A stretch of 64,000 bases of DNA from JAQVSH01 sp964349835 (GCA_964349835.1 CAYGID010000006.1:1-64000); one strand, 5' to 3'. Shown: positions 16,574 through 26,257, counted from the stretch's first letter. Notes: a model not told the origin generated them from the sequence alone. Program-made: numbers and translations.

Positions 16574-16894
16574 ATGGATCCTTCACATATACTTGATCTG
16601 GAAAGCAAGATCATATCCGCGCTAAAAACCGTATACGACCCCGAAATACCGGTAAACATTTACGACCTCGGGCTCATCTACAATCTCGATGTTGACGACA
16701 ACGCCAATGTAAAAATTACCATGACCCTTACCGCCCCCAACTGTCCGATGGCCGATGTACTGGTTTGGGAGACTCAGGAGAAGACCGAAGCGGTTGAAGG
16801 GGTTAACAAGGTAGAGGTAGATCTGGTTTTTGAGCCACTCTGGAGTAGAGAGAGGATGTCGGAAGAGGCTCTCATGGAGTTGGGCATGCTTTAA
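16574..16894 (+). CDS. MIP18/DUF59 family Fe-S assembly factor (SufT-like)
   Basis: This 106-residue single-domain protein carries the MIP18 hallmarks VYDPEIPVNIYDLGLIYNL (about residues 18-36) and the cysteine motif LTAPNCPMAD (about 52-61). The family helps mature or deliver Fe-S clusters, and members next to suf genes are commonly called SufT or PaaD-like. It is the last gene of the SUF region, and its stop is 55 bases before the tRNA-Cys promoter element. Confidence 0.92.
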   Translation: MDPSHILDLESKIISALKTVYDPEIPVNIYDLGLIYNLDVDDNANVKITMTLTAPNCPMADVLVWETQEKTEAVEGVNKVEVDLVFEPLWSRERMSEEALMELGML

Positions 16895-16949
16895 AGAAAC
16901 CCCATTTCCAGAATTCCCTTCTCTCACTTTTTTCATTCAGGATTTTTTC

Positions 16950-16957
16950 TACCTTTG
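16950..16957 (+). promoter_or_regulatory. tRNA-Cys promoter (-7 element)
   Basis: TACCTTTG lies 14 bases before the tRNA. A T-rich TTTT at 16928-16931 stands at about the -33 position. Confidence 0.55.
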
Positions 16958-16971
16958 CGGTCACAAAATAG

Positions 16972-17042
16972 GGTCTCTTGGCCGAGTGGCTAGGCAGAGG
17001 TCTGCAAAACCTCGTACGGCGGTTCGAATCCGCCAGAGACCT
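16972..17042 (+). tRNA. tRNA-Cys (GCA)
   Basis: This is a 71-base tRNA with acceptor GGTCTCT/AGAGACC. The anticodon stem GAGGT/ACCTC holds loop CTGCAAA, giving GCA. The T-arm GGCGG/CCGCC has loop TTCGAAT. CCA is not encoded. Confidence 0.95.
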
Positions 17043-17048
17043 CCCCCC

Positions 17049-17099
17049 AATTCCCTTAGCAAGTAGTATCTTTACGCTTGTTAAGGGAATTTCTTTTTT
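17049..17099 (+). terminator. Rho-independent terminator of tRNA-Cys
   Basis: The arms 17049-17063 and 17077-17091 pair over 15 bases with one G-T pair around a 13-base loop. TCTTTTTT follows at 17092-17099. Confidence 0.85.
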
Positions 17100-17180
17100 G
17101 CGAAAACGCAATTTTTTCGCTACTTTTCGAGGCCGAATGCACCTTTCAAACCGTAGCGGCAAAACCCCCAAACTTGGAGG

Positions 17181-17777
17181 ATGAATTTTCTGGCGCATAT
17201 ATATCTTTCCGGAGGGAATGAATACATCATGATTGGCAACTTCATTGCCGATTGGATAAAAGGCGCCGACTACCTCGAATATCCCGAAGAGATTCAGCAG
17301 GGCATCATGATTCACCGAAACATCGACTGGTTTACCGACAGCCACTCCATCACCAAACAGAGCAAACTGCTCTTCAACGAACGGTACCGGCACTACGCCG
17401 GAGTAATAACAGACATACTCTTCGACCACTACCTTGCACGCGACTGGGCTCTTTTTCACACAACGCCACTCAACGAATATACCGAGTGGGTGTACGAAGT
17501 GCTGCTGCAACACTTTAAAATCCTCCCGGCCGGGGTGCAGAAATACCTTCCCGGATTTTTTGCCAATCGGTGGATTGAGGAGTACACAACAGTCGAAGGC
17601 ATACGAAAAGTGTTGAACGGCATGGCCCGAACTACCTCACTCCCTCCCGAAACCAACTGGGCTATCGACGTTTTTGAGGAGAATTACGACCTCATAAAGG
17701 AGCAATTCTACGAGTTCTTCCCCCAACTCACCGAATTTGTACAGGTGAAGTTTCAATTATCCATTACCCGAGAGTAG
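17181..17777 (+). CDS. ACP phosphodiesterase-like protein (AcpH/DUF479)
   Basis: This 198-residue protein of the AcpH family opens MNFLAHIYLSG, carries GNFIADWIKG at about residues 20-29 and has HRNIDWFTDSHS at about 45-56. These supply the histidine and aspartate ligands of the HD-like metal site. ITDILFDHYLARDW follows near residue 74. Family members remove the 4'-phosphopantetheine group from acyl carrier protein. It is a single gene, convergent with rodA 49 bases downstream. Confidence 0.88.
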   Translation: MNFLAHIYLSGGNEYIMIGNFIADWIKGADYLEYPEEIQQGIMIHRNIDWFTDSHSITKQSKLLFNERYRHYAGVITDILFDHYLARDWALFHTTPLNEYTEWVYEVLLQHFKILPAGVQKYLPGFFANRWIEEYTTVEGIRKVLNGMARTTSLPPETNWAIDVFEENYDLIKEQFYEFFPQLTEFVQVKFQLSITRE

Positions 17778-17826
17778 GAGAGGTTACCCGTTTGCAGCCT
17801 GCATGAAGAAAACAGGAGCCGGGGTA

Positions 17827-19251
17827 TCATCGAAGATACTCCATCCGGCTGGCATCGAGCCGAAGCAAGATAAACAACAGAAGGGTAAAGGTCCAGAGCG
17901 AAGAGCCCCCATAACTAAAAAAGGGAAGAGGAATCCCGATAACGGGAAGCAAAGCAAGCGCCATCCCGATATTGATCAACACATGAAAAAAGAGGATCGA
18001 TGCCACGCAGTAGGCATAAATCCGGCTGAACGAGGAGCGCTGCCGTTCGGCCAGAAAGAGGATCCGAAGCAACAGAATCAGGAAGAGAGCCACCACGACT
18101 ATGGAGCCAAACCAGCCCCACTCCTCGCCTACCGTGCAAAAAATAAAATCGGTACTCTGTTCTGGCACAAAATTGTACTTGGTTTGTGTTCCTTGCAAAA
18201 AACCCTTCCCGAACCAGCCGCCCGAACCGATAGCGATTTTCGATTGGTTCACATTATAGCCATATCCCAGAGGATCCGACTCCATACCCAATAGAATTCT
18301 GACCCGCTGCTGCTGATGAGGTTCAAGAAGATTATCAAAGAAAAAGTCAACCGAGAGACAAAAGAGAATGGCGCCCACCACAATCCATATCAGGGTCGAA
18401 AGTTTGGGAATATGGCGCACAAAACTCCAGAACAAAAAGAAAATGCCCGACAGTAACGCGGCGGCGGCCAAAGTGTAGGAGAAATCGTATTGCGGCAAGA
18501 GCCACGATTGCAACAGATAGACTAAGGCCAGCAAGAGACCAAAGAGCGCGAAACCCGATAAAAGTTCGCGAACACGAAGCGAAAGAAATACAGCATATAA
18601 AAAGCCTATCCCGAGAATCACCAAAAAGAGCACCGTTTTATTGACCATCAGACTCAGCACAAACAGTAGTCCTGCCAAGAACCCGAAAAAGAGAATCGAA
18701 CCGGGCAGCCCCTCCCGATAGAACATCAGGGCAAAAGAGAGATATACCAACGCCGATCCGGTATCGGGCTGAAGCATGATAAGCAGCATGGGGAAGAGTA
18801 TAAGAAGGCCGCTCACTGCCAGGGCCTTCCACTCCATCAACCTCCGATTCTCGGTCGAAAGCCAACGGGCCAGAGCCAAACAGGTTCCCACCTTTGCAAA
18901 CTCGGTGGGTTGAAGTTGGATTCCCCCGAGCATAATCCACGACCTTGCACCGTTGATTTCGGTACCGACCACCAGAACGGCAGCCAATAGAATCAGGGTC
19001 AGGCCATAGAATACATACGAAAAGTTGATATAAAACTTAGAGTCGAGAAGAAACGCAAAGAGAGCAAGCCCCGCTGCGGCACCAATCCAGATGAGCTGCT
19101 TCCCGTAACGCTGCGAAAACGAGAGAATGCTCTTGTGCTCTTCATCGTAAACCGCCGCGTAAATGTTAAGCCAGCCCAACAGTACCATCAGCAAAAACAG
19201 ACCTGCCGTAAGCCAGTCGAGATTTTCAAGCAGATTTACTTTTCTGATCAT
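17827..19251 (-). CDS. rodA: Rod-shape peptidoglycan polymerase RodA
   Basis: This 474-residue SEDS-family glycosyltransferase has about ten transmembrane helices. Conserved parts include the early NGARSWI segment (about residues 100-106) and the late FSYGGSSLWTF motif near residue 450. It polymerises glycan strands for lateral wall growth together with PBP2 (mrdA), encoded immediately upstream. It is somewhat longer than proteobacterial RodA owing to a central insertion, as is usual in this phylum. It is the last gene of the purH-mreBCD-mrdA-rodA operon. Confidence 0.95.
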   Translation of the reverse strand: MIRKVNLLENLDWLTAGLFLLMVLLGWLNIYAAVYDEEHKSILSFSQRYGKQLIWIGAAAGLALFAFLLDSKFYINFSYVFYGLTLILLAAVLVVGTEINGARSWIMLGGIQLQPTEFAKVGTCLALARWLSTENRRLMEWKALAVSGLLILFPMLLIMLQPDTGSALVYLSFALMFYREGLPGSILFFGFLAGLLFVLSLMVNKTVLFLVILGIGFLYAVFLSLRVRELLSGFALFGLLLALVYLLQSWLLPQYDFSYTLAAAALLSGIFFLFWSFVRHIPKLSTLIWIVVGAILFCLSVDFFFDNLLEPHQQQRVRILLGMESDPLGYGYNVNQSKIAIGSGGWFGKGFLQGTQTKYNFVPEQSTDFIFCTVGEEWGWFGSIVVVALFLILLLRILFLAERQRSSFSRIYAYCVASILFFHVLINIGMALALLPVIGIPLPFFSYGGSSLWTFTLLLFILLRLDASRMEYLR

Positions 19252-19275
19252 GATTCAAGGACTAAATGGCAATAA

Positions 19276-21066
19276 CTAATAGATACTGAAGTTCAGCACT
19301 CTGGCCTCAACATCGGGTCGGTCGACCGAGCCTGTAAGATATTTCTCGATCATAAGACTTGCAACAGGGGCGGCCCAGGTTGCCCCAAAACCGGCATTCT
19401 CTACCACTACGGCAATGGCGATTTTGGGATTATCTGCCGGAGCAAACCCCACAAAAAGAGAGTGGTCTTTATGGGGCGGATTCTCCACAGTTCCGGTCTT
19501 ACCGCACGACTCAATCCCCTTCATAACCGCAGGACCGAAACTCGCACGCCCTGTACCCGATTCGTTAACCCTCCGCATGCCTTCAACCACCTCATCGAAA
19601 TAGCGACGCGATATATCCACATTGACCCTTTGCGAATAGCTATCGCTGCGCACCGTATGGGGAGGAAGATAATATCCGCGGTTGGCAAGAACGGCCATAT
19701 AGTTAGCCTGTTGGAGAGGCGTAACCAAAATCTCGCCCTGTCCGATAGCGAGCGAACGGATGGTCATGGGACGCCAACGGTTCTCTCCGAACCAACGGTC
19801 AAAATAGGATTGCGTGGGGAGATTTCCCTCCGAAATATTGGGGATATCGGTTTCCAGCCTCCGGCCAAAACCAAACTTAAGCATATGATCGCGCCAGTCG
19901 TTGTAGTTTTTCCGGAACTGCTGCGACCCGCCCAATTCGAGTGTTTCACGAAAAGTATGCCAGAAGTAGGGGTTACAACTCTGTTCAATGCCATTAAGCA
20001 ACGTTACGGGCGAACCGTGGCTGTGCGAACAGGCCATTGGAGAAGAGCTCTCGCCGTTGCATGGAAATGTTGAGGAGAGCGTAATGCCACCCATCTCAAG
20101 GCACACCAGGGCCTGAGCCGGCTTATAAGTGGATCCGGGTGAGTAGCGGGCATTCACCGCCCGGTTCAGCAACACCTTCTGTTCGCTACGCTCCAGAGCC
20201 ATATAATTTTGTGAACGCTGCCGCCCCACCAGTAAATTGGGATCGTACTTAGGCATCGAAACAAGCGCAAGAATCTCTCCGGTCGAAGGTTCGATTGCCA
20301 CCACACTGCCCCGCATATTCTGCATCAGGTACTCTCCATACTCCTGCAGATCTCCGTCGATGGTGCAAATAATGTCGCGACCCACCACCGCAGTGGTGTC
20401 GTAGCCCCCCTCCTGAAATGAACCCTTCTCCACATTATGCACATCGACCAACAAGATTTTTACCCCTTTCTTGCCGCGCAAAATCTCTTCGTACGCCTTC
20501 TCTATTCCACTGACTCCAATGTAATCGCCCATCTTGTAATAGGGATCCGACTCAATTACCTTATCGTTTACCTCGCCCACGTAACCCAGCAGGTGGGGGG
20601 CAATGGGCCGGGTATATAACCGACTGGTACGCGACTGCACATAAAAACCCGTGAACTTGTGTAATTTTTCCTGCAGTACGGCATAGGTACGGGCCGAAAT
20701 CTGCCGGAGAAAAACCGAAGGTTTGTACCTTGAATAGGCGCGAGCCTGGCGAAGGTTCTCGCGCGTCTGCTCGGGGGTAATTCCCAGAATTCGACAAAAA
20801 TCAACAGTATCGAAAGCAGCTACTAAACGCGGAGTCACCATAAGGTCGTAAGAGGCCTCATTGAATACCAACGTTTTTCCGTTTCGGTCTAATACCAACC
20901 CCCGCGCAGGATATTGAGTGACATATCTGCGCGAGTTATTTTCGGAGGAGTACTTAAGCGATGAGTCGATTACCTGCAAATAGAAGAGGCGCAACACAAA
21001 CACAACCGCTACCAGCGAAAAGATAGCGGTAATCACATACCTCCTGTTGCGGAACGGATCCTTCAT
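19276..21066 (-). CDS. mrdA: Penicillin-binding protein 2 (transpeptidase MrdA)
   Basis: This 596-residue class B penicillin-binding protein has an N-terminal membrane anchor (about residues 10-32), a dimerisation/pedestal domain, then the transpeptidase domain. Its three motifs are S312-T-Y-K315, S363-C-N365 and K523-T-G-T526. It crosslinks peptidoglycan during elongation in partnership with RodA, encoded 24 bases downstream. mreD lies 3 bases upstream. Confidence 0.96.
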   Translation of the reverse strand: MKDPFRNRRYVITAIFSLVAVVFVLRLFYLQVIDSSLKYSSENNSRRYVTQYPARGLVLDRNGKTLVFNEASYDLMVTPRLVAAFDTVDFCRILGITPEQTRENLRQARAYSRYKPSVFLRQISARTYAVLQEKLHKFTGFYVQSRTSRLYTRPIAPHLLGYVGEVNDKVIESDPYYKMGDYIGVSGIEKAYEEILRGKKGVKILLVDVHNVEKGSFQEGGYDTTAVVGRDIICTIDGDLQEYGEYLMQNMRGSVVAIEPSTGEILALVSMPKYDPNLLVGRQRSQNYMALERSEQKVLLNRAVNARYSPGSTYKPAQALVCLEMGGITLSSTFPCNGESSSPMACSHSHGSPVTLLNGIEQSCNPYFWHTFRETLELGGSQQFRKNYNDWRDHMLKFGFGRRLETDIPNISEGNLPTQSYFDRWFGENRWRPMTIRSLAIGQGEILVTPLQQANYMAVLANRGYYLPPHTVRSDSYSQRVNVDISRRYFDEVVEGMRRVNESGTGRASFGPAVMKGIESCGKTGTVENPPHKDHSLFVGFAPADNPKIAIAVVVENAGFGATWAAPVASLMIEKYLTGSVDRPDVEARVLNFSIY

Positions 21067-21069
21067 AAT

Positions 21070-21585
21070 TTAGCTTCTCTTAGGGCCCGATACCAGATAT
21101 TCGGCGAGTATCACCAAAAGTACAGTAAAAAAACTACTCAGCAGGATGCGAAAGAGAGTATGGAAAAAATTCGCAAACTCGAAGGCCTCAACAAAAAAGA
21201 GAAAGGTGTGGTGCAGAAGCGTAGCCAATAAGGCATACTTCAGGAACCAGCGAAAACCGAAGGGTCTGATGCCCGGAAACCGCAGGCCTTCGTATCCGTC
21301 GTGAGGTGCAAGAAACTGAAGCACAAACGGGCGGGCAAATCCCAGCAATACCGCAGCCGAAGTGTGCATTCCGGGGGTAAACGAAAAGATGTCGATGCAC
21401 AATCCCATGGCAGCCGACAAAAGGAGCAGCAGGGAGGGATGAATCTGAAAAGGGAGCAGCAGAATAAAAAGAATGTACGGGTAGGGATTTACGAAACCGC
21501 TGAATTGGATATGGTTCAAAACCAGTACCTGAAGAATAACCAGTACAACAAACCGGATTCCGTCGACAAGAAAATCTCTAATCAT
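21070..21585 (-). CDS. mreD: Rod-shape-determining protein MreD
   Basis: This 171-residue hydrophobic protein has five or six membrane helices. It is identified by its position between mreC and mrdA and by its size. The start overlaps the mreC stop by 4 bases (ATGA). MreD is the poorly conserved membrane member of the MreBCD elongasome. Confidence 0.88.
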   Translation of the reverse strand: MIRDFLVDGIRFVVLVILQVLVLNHIQFSGFVNPYPYILFILLLPFQIHPSLLLLLSAAMGLCIDIFSFTPGMHTSAAVLLGFARPFVLQFLAPHDGYEGLRFPGIRPFGFRWFLKYALLATLLHHTFLFFVEAFEFANFFHTLFRILLSSFFTVLLVILAEYLVSGPKRS

Positions 21586-22406
21586 CGCTCGGTAAGTTTT
21601 TCAAGATTCAACTGCTCCTCACGCAAATAGTTCTTTATGAGGTTTACATGTTTTAACTTCCGAAAATCGGTCGAAAGGTCGACTTTGATAGTAAAGAAGT
21701 TACCGTCTTTAATCTGAAACGACGACACAGTACCTATAAGAAGGCCTTCGGGAAAAATGGGCGAAAGGCCACTGGTAACTACGGTATCGCCCTGCTGAAG
21801 CTTTGCATGGTGAGGGATATCGTTCAGGTCGGCGTGCGAAAAGCTGACCTCATCCCACTTCAAGGCACCGAAATGGTCGCTCGACTTAAGCCGGGCACTA
21901 ACCCTGAAATCCTTGTTCAGCAGCGAAATCACAGTAGAATAGTGCTCCGATACCCCATTTACAATGCCCACAATCCCATCGGACGAAACCACCGCCATAT
22001 CGGGCTCTACCCCGTGGAGCTTTCCCCGGTTCAGTGTGATGTAATTGTACTGTTTATGAACCGTATTATTCACCACATCGGCAGGGATATAATCGTATTG
22101 CTGACGATGCAGCGTATCCAACACTTGCGTAATCTCCACCTCATCGCTCCAGAAGGCCTCGGGAAGGCGGCTACGGAGTATTGCATTTTCGCGGAGCAGT
22201 TTTTGGTTGGTTTCGCGCAAAGCCATATACGAGGCAACAGAATTGAGCTCTTCGTACAGTTTGCCCGACATATTGCGCACATAATTGGTGAAGGCAGCCT
22301 GATGAAAGGCATTCTGCCTGATCATAATAGAAAAGGCAAAGAGCTCCAGCAGGATAAAAAGCCCCACAACATGGTATTTATAGAGAAACCGAAAGAATGC
22401 ACCCAT
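21582..22406 (-). CDS. mreC: Rod-shape-determining protein MreC
   Basis: This 274-residue protein has an N-terminal membrane helix (about residues 12-30), a coiled-coil stretch (about 50-85) and a beta-rich periplasmic domain. That domain includes NRGKLHGVEPDMAVVSSDGIVGIV and QQGDTVVTSGLSPIFPEGLLIG, both typical of MreC. The frame is open further upstream, but ATG 22406 gives the normal MGAFFRFLYKYH start. MreC links MreB and the wall enzymes. Confidence 0.94.
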   Translation of the reverse strand: MGAFFRFLYKYHVVGLFILLELFAFSIMIRQNAFHQAAFTNYVRNMSGKLYEELNSVASYMALRETNQKLLRENAILRSRLPEAFWSDEVEITQVLDTLHRQQYDYIPADVVNNTVHKQYNYITLNRGKLHGVEPDMAVVSSDGIVGIVNGVSEHYSTVISLLNKDFRVSARLKSSDHFGALKWDEVSFSHADLNDIPHHAKLQQGDTVVTSGLSPIFPEGLLIGTVSSFQIKDGNFFTIKVDLSTDFRKLKHVNLIKNYLREEQLNLEKLTER

Positions 22407-22501
22407 GCTACCCCATTGAACCATTACAAAAACCTCCGGCCCTCACTCTGCGCCCGAAGGAAACAGCGAAAAAGTCGGAGGCTTGCTGTTTATAAAAAAG
22501 A

Positions 22502-23521
22502 CTACCTCAGTAAAAACGAGAATTTATCTACATTCTTCAAGGCTACCCCCGTACCCCTTGCCACCGCACGTAAAGGATCCTCGGCCACATAGAAGGGGAT
22601 GTTAATTTTATCGGTAAGACGTTTGTCGAGCCCTCGCAAGAGAGCTCCCCCTCCGGTAAGATAGATGCCCTTCCGCACAATATCGGAATAGAGCTCGGGA
22701 GGGGTCTGTTCGAGCACACCCAGAATGGCAGTCTCAATCTTCGAAAGCGATTTGTCGAGACAGTGCGCAATCTCCTGGTAGGAAACCGGCACCTCAATGG
22801 GCAGAGCTGTCATAAGGTTGGGTCCCCTCACCGTGAAGTCGGTGGGCGGATTGTCGAGATCGGGAATGGCGGCTCCCACCTGAATTTTGATCTCCTCGGC
22901 GGTTCTCTCACCAATTTTTATATTATGCTGATGACGCATGTAGGCCTGAATGTCGGCAGTAAAGCCGTCGCCGGCCACACGAATCGATTTATTGCATACA
23001 ATACCCCCCAAGGCAATGACGGCCACCTCGGTGGTACCCCCTCCGATATCGACCACCATGCAGCCCTCGGGTGCTTCCACATCGATACCGATACCCACAG
23101 CAGCAGCCATAGGTTCAAAAATCATGTAGACATCGCGTCCTCCCGCATGTTCCGAAGAGTCGCGCACAGCACGCACCTCAACCTCGGTTGAGCCGGAGGG
23201 AATGCAAACCACAATACGGAGCGAAGGCGAAAAGAATTTATTCTTTGAACTGATCATTTTGATCATGCCCCTGATCATGATCTCGGCCGCATTGAAGTCG
23301 GCAATCACACCGTCGCGCAGGGGTCTGATTGTCCTGATATTATCGGGCGTTTTTCCGTGCATCTGGCGAGCCTTTTCGCCCACGGCAATGACCTTCCCGG
23401 TAACTGTATCGACCGCCACAATGGAGGGCTCATCAACAACTACCTTGTCGTTATAGATAATGATGGTATTGGCTGTACCCAAGTCCATCGCAATTTCCTG
23501 TGTGAATGAAAAAATCCCCAT
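22502..23521 (-). CDS. mreB: Rod-shape-determining protein MreB (bacterial actin)
   Basis: This 339-residue actin-like ATPase has phosphate-1 motif MDLGTANTIIIY (about residues 12-23), phosphate-2 VVDIGGGTTEVAV (about 159-171) and adenosine motif LTGGGALLRGL (about 289-299). It polymerises under the membrane and organises lateral wall synthesis. It lies 15 bases downstream of purH and about 95 bases upstream of mreC. Confidence 0.97.
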   Translation of the reverse strand: MGIFSFTQEIAMDLGTANTIIIYNDKVVVDEPSIVAVDTVTGKVIAVGEKARQMHGKTPDNIRTIRPLRDGVIADFNAAEIMIRGMIKMISSKNKFFSPSLRIVVCIPSGSTEVEVRAVRDSSEHAGGRDVYMIFEPMAAAVGIGIDVEAPEGCMVVDIGGGTTEVAVIALGGIVCNKSIRVAGDGFTADIQAYMRHQHNIKIGERTAEEIKIQVGAAIPDLDNPPTDFTVRGPNLMTALPIEVPVSYQEIAHCLDKSLSKIETAILGVLEQTPPELYSDIVRKGIYLTGGGALLRGLDKRLTDKINIPFYVAEDPLRAVARGTGVALKNVDKFSFLLR

Positions 23522-23536
23522 AATACTACCTCTTCT

Positions 23537-25063
23537 TTAGTGTTTGAAATGGCGAACACCTGTCATTGTCATGGCCAAACCGTTTTCATCGCAATAATTC
23601 ACCGAATCGGCGTCACGCACAGATCCACCCGGGTGCACAATAGCGGTAATCCCGGCCTTCCCGGCAATCTCCACACAGTCGGCAAAAGGGAAAAACGCAT
23701 CACTGGCCATAACGGCTCCATGCAAATCGAAGCCGAAAGAGGCTGCCTTTTCGATAGCCTGTTTCAGTGCATCAACCCTTGAGGTTTGACCCACACCGCT
23801 GGCTAACAACTGACCACCTTTGGCCAGAACAATGGCATTCGATTTGGAGTGTTTTACAATTTTATTGGCAAAAACCATATCGTTGAGCTCAGTCTCCGCA
23901 GGAGATTTTCGGGTCACCACCTTCATATCGGCCACCAACTGAACACTCAGGTCTTTATCCTGGAGCACCACCCCGTTAAGCAGGCTGCGGTATTGAACCG
24001 CTTCGGTAGAAACGGGTTTCATCTCCAGAATCATACGATTCTTTTTGCTCTTGAGAAGCTCGAGAGCATCGGCCTCATAACCCGGGGCCATAACCAATTC
24101 AAAGAAGAGTTTGTTCATCTCCACGGCCGTTACCATATCAATGACCCGGTTGGTAATGAGCACACCGCCAAAAGCCGAAACGGGATCGCCGGCAAAGGCC
24201 TTCAGGTAGGCATCACTGAGCGTATCGGTCGACGCGATTCCGCAGGCGTTGTTGTGTTTCAGAATGGCAAAGGTAGTTTCCGTGAATTCAGCAATCAGGT
24301 TCACTGCCGCATCCATGTCGAGCAGGTTGTTGTAGGAGATCTCCTTGCCATGAAGCTGGGTGAACATCTCCTGAAACCGACCAAAGAAGTACCCCCGCTG
24401 ATGGGGATTTTCGCCGTAGCGGAGTGCAATCCCCTCATTGTAACTGGCTTTAAAACACACTTCGCCAATTTCGCGATTAAAATAACCGTGAATTGAGGTG
24501 TCGTAATCCGACGACACGGCAAACGCCCGGGTTGCAAACCAACGACGATCCTCGAGCGAAGTGAACCCGTTTTTCTCGTGAAGCAAGTCGAGCAGGCGGG
24601 TATACTCCCGCTTTGAGGGCACAATCACCACATCGCGGAAATTCTTTGCAGCAGCTCTTATAAGCGAGATGCCACCAATATCTATCTTCTCGATAATATC
24701 ATCGTCAGGGGCGCCCGAAGCCAGAGTCTCGCTAAAGGGATACAAATCAACAATCACCAAATCAATATCGGGAATATCGAACCGAACGGCCTCATCCCGG
24801 TCGGAAGGCTCCTCCCTTCTATAAAGAATTCCACCAAACACCTTTGGGTGCAGGGTTTTAACGCGACCTCCAAAAATTGAGGGGTAGCTGGTCACATCCT
24901 CAACCGCAGTAACCGGAATGCCCAAAGAGGTTACAAAATCCCGGGTTCCTCCCGTTGAGTAGATTTTGACATCCTGAGCATGAAGGGCCTGCACAATTTC
25001 GGCAAGATGATCTTTATGGTAAACCGATATCAGAGCCGATTTTATCTTCTTCAAATTATTCAT
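23537..25063 (-). CDS. purH: Bifunctional AICAR formyltransferase/IMP cyclohydrolase PurH
   Basis: This 508-residue enzyme performs the last two steps of IMP synthesis. The N-terminal MGS-like cyclohydrolase domain shows ALISVYHKDHLAEIV, YSTGGT and TLHPKVFGGIL. The C-terminal formyltransferase domain has LRYGENPHQRGYFFG, KHNNACGIAS and DAFFPFADCVEIA. The open frame extends upstream to 25192, but ATG 25063 matches the usual N terminus. A -7 box TAAATTTG lies on the minus strand at 25094-25087. Heading the mre operon is a known Bacteroidota arrangement. Confidence 0.96.
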   Translation of the reverse strand: MNNLKKIKSALISVYHKDHLAEIVQALHAQDVKIYSTGGTRDFVTSLGIPVTAVEDVTSYPSIFGGRVKTLHPKVFGGILYRREEPSDRDEAVRFDIPDIDLVIVDLYPFSETLASGAPDDDIIEKIDIGGISLIRAAAKNFRDVVIVPSKREYTRLLDLLHEKNGFTSLEDRRWFATRAFAVSSDYDTSIHGYFNREIGEVCFKASYNEGIALRYGENPHQRGYFFGRFQEMFTQLHGKEISYNNLLDMDAAVNLIAEFTETTFAILKHNNACGIASTDTLSDAYLKAFAGDPVSAFGGVLITNRVIDMVTAVEMNKLFFELVMAPGYEADALELLKSKKNRMILEMKPVSTEAVQYRSLLNGVVLQDKDLSVQLVADMKVVTRKSPAETELNDMVFANKIVKHSKSNAIVLAKGGQLLASGVGQTSRVDALKQAIEKAASFGFDLHGAVMASDAFFPFADCVEIAGKAGITAIVHPGGSVRDADSVNYCDENGLAMTMTGVRHFKH

Positions 25064-25086
25064 TATCAATGCAAAAAAATTCCGTG

Positions 25087-25094
25087 CAAATTTA
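25087..25094 (-). promoter_or_regulatory. -7 element of the purH-mre operon
   Basis: Minus strand TAAATTTG lies 23 bases before the purH ATG, so the upstream in-frame extension cannot be translated from this transcript. No clear -33 element is seen. Confidence 0.45.
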
Positions 25095-25198
25095 TTAAAA
25101 ATCAAAGGAACTTTCCCCCCAATTGAGAGAATATAAATTGAGAAAATCGCGCAAACTGATTCTGACCACTGCACATCACCATTTTCGAACAATAATAA

Positions 25199-25206
25199 TA
25201 CCTTTG
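25199..25206 (+). promoter_or_regulatory. -7 element of the AraC-family gene
   Basis: TACCTTTG lies 68 bases before the ATG at 25275. The transcribed leader contains GCGGC/GCCGC arms at 25225-25229 and 25244-25248, a weak hairpin. Confidence 0.4.
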
Positions 25207-25274
25207 GGGTTACGGGCTCTCTTCGCGGCGTTGCCTGCGAGAAGCCGCCTTTCCGAAAATCGTTGCCTTTTACT

Positions 25275-26192
25275 ATGAGTCCGGCAGAATCACACCATGC
25301 GTTGGAAAGCAGGAATTACCTGATTGCCAATAAGAGAGATCTCGACTGGGGACTCACCGTCACTTCGGTTGGAAGCCAGAAGATTGGTACCCGCTCGCTC
25401 TATCCCCATACCGACCACCCCGCCGAATATCTCTTTCGCCCCGAAGAGGGAAGAGTGCTGCACACCTACCAACTCCTCTATATCACCCGGGGCGAAGGGT
25501 GGTTCAAATCGGCAAGCCACCCGCTCAGCCCTATTGGGGAGGGCACAGCGTTTCTTCTCTTTCCCGGTGAGTGGCACTCCTATGCCCCCAACCGTGAAAC
25601 CGGCTGGCACGAACATTGGATCGGAATGGAGGGTCCCTTCATGGACAACCTAACTGGCAAAGAGTTCCTTAAGAAGCAGACCCCCCTCTTTCACATTGGG
25701 CTTAACGACGATATGATTACGCTCTACATGAAGGCCCAGTTGATTGCCAAAGAGCAGCGACCCGGGTACCAACAGCTGCTGGCCGGGATTGTGACGCTTC
25801 TGCTCGGAAGTGTATTGTCGGCCAACCGGCAGTCGGGGGCGGGCAGCAGGGGCATTCAGCAAACCATTTCGAAGGCCAAAGTGCTGATGCTCGAAAATAT
25901 TGAAAGCGCTCTTTCGCCGGGCCAGCTGGCCGATGCCGTATGCGTAAGCTACTCTTGGTTCAGGCGTATGTTTAAAGAACATACCGGATTTTCGCCTGCT
26001 CAGTATCAACAGCAACTCCGGATGGAACGAGCCAAAGAGCTGCTGTTGGGCACCTCGAAATCGGTAAAGGAGATTGCTTTCCGGCTGCAATACGAATCGC
26101 CCGAACACTTTGCCACCCTTTTCAAAAAAAAAACAGGGAAAACCCCGGTTCAGTTTCGCACAGGCAAAACGGGCCGACCCCCTCACGACTAA
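25275..26192 (+). CDS. AraC-family transcriptional regulator
   Basis: This 305-residue regulator has an N-terminal cupin-like sensing domain (about residues 40-140, with HSYAPNRETGWHEHWIG) and a C-terminal double helix-turn-helix (about 205-300). The latter includes CVSYSWFRRMFKEHTGFSP and the second recognition helix SPEHFATLFKKKTG. The layout matches AraC proteins that sense small molecules, often sugars. No transport or sugar gene is adjacent, so target and ligand are unknown. A TTG at 25263 is in frame, but ATG 25275 is preferred. Confidence 0.88.
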   Translation: MSPAESHHALESRNYLIANKRDLDWGLTVTSVGSQKIGTRSLYPHTDHPAEYLFRPEEGRVLHTYQLLYITRGEGWFKSASHPLSPIGEGTAFLLFPGEWHSYAPNRETGWHEHWIGMEGPFMDNLTGKEFLKKQTPLFHIGLNDDMITLYMKAQLIAKEQRPGYQQLLAGIVTLLLGSVLSANRQSGAGSRGIQQTISKAKVLMLENIESALSPGQLADAVCVSYSWFRRMFKEHTGFSPAQYQQQLRMERAKELLLGTSKSVKEIAFRLQYESPEHFATLFKKKTGKTPVQFRTGKTGRPPHD

Positions 26193-26194
26193 TG

Positions 26195-26225
26195 TTTCAT
26201 TTTCGCGGCCAAAGCGTTATCTTTG
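26195..26225 (+). promoter_or_regulatory. lysS operon promoter
   Basis: TTTC at 26195-26198, a 19-base spacer, TATCTTTG at 26218-26225. The transcript would start near 26232, which supports ATG 26258 for lysS. It begins immediately after the AraC-gene stop. Confidence 0.65.
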
Positions 26226-26257
26226 CCGCCCAACATATTGCCCGAACACAAAGAAAT

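Noticed and set aside
16972..17042. Functional link between tRNA-Cys and the cysteine-using SUF operon
   Set aside because: The tRNA has its own promoter and terminator; adjacency alone is weak evidence.
21807..22592. Plus-strand open frame of 261 codons opposite mreC
   Set aside because: It is an antisense shadow. mreC has the expected membrane helix, coiled coil and operon position.
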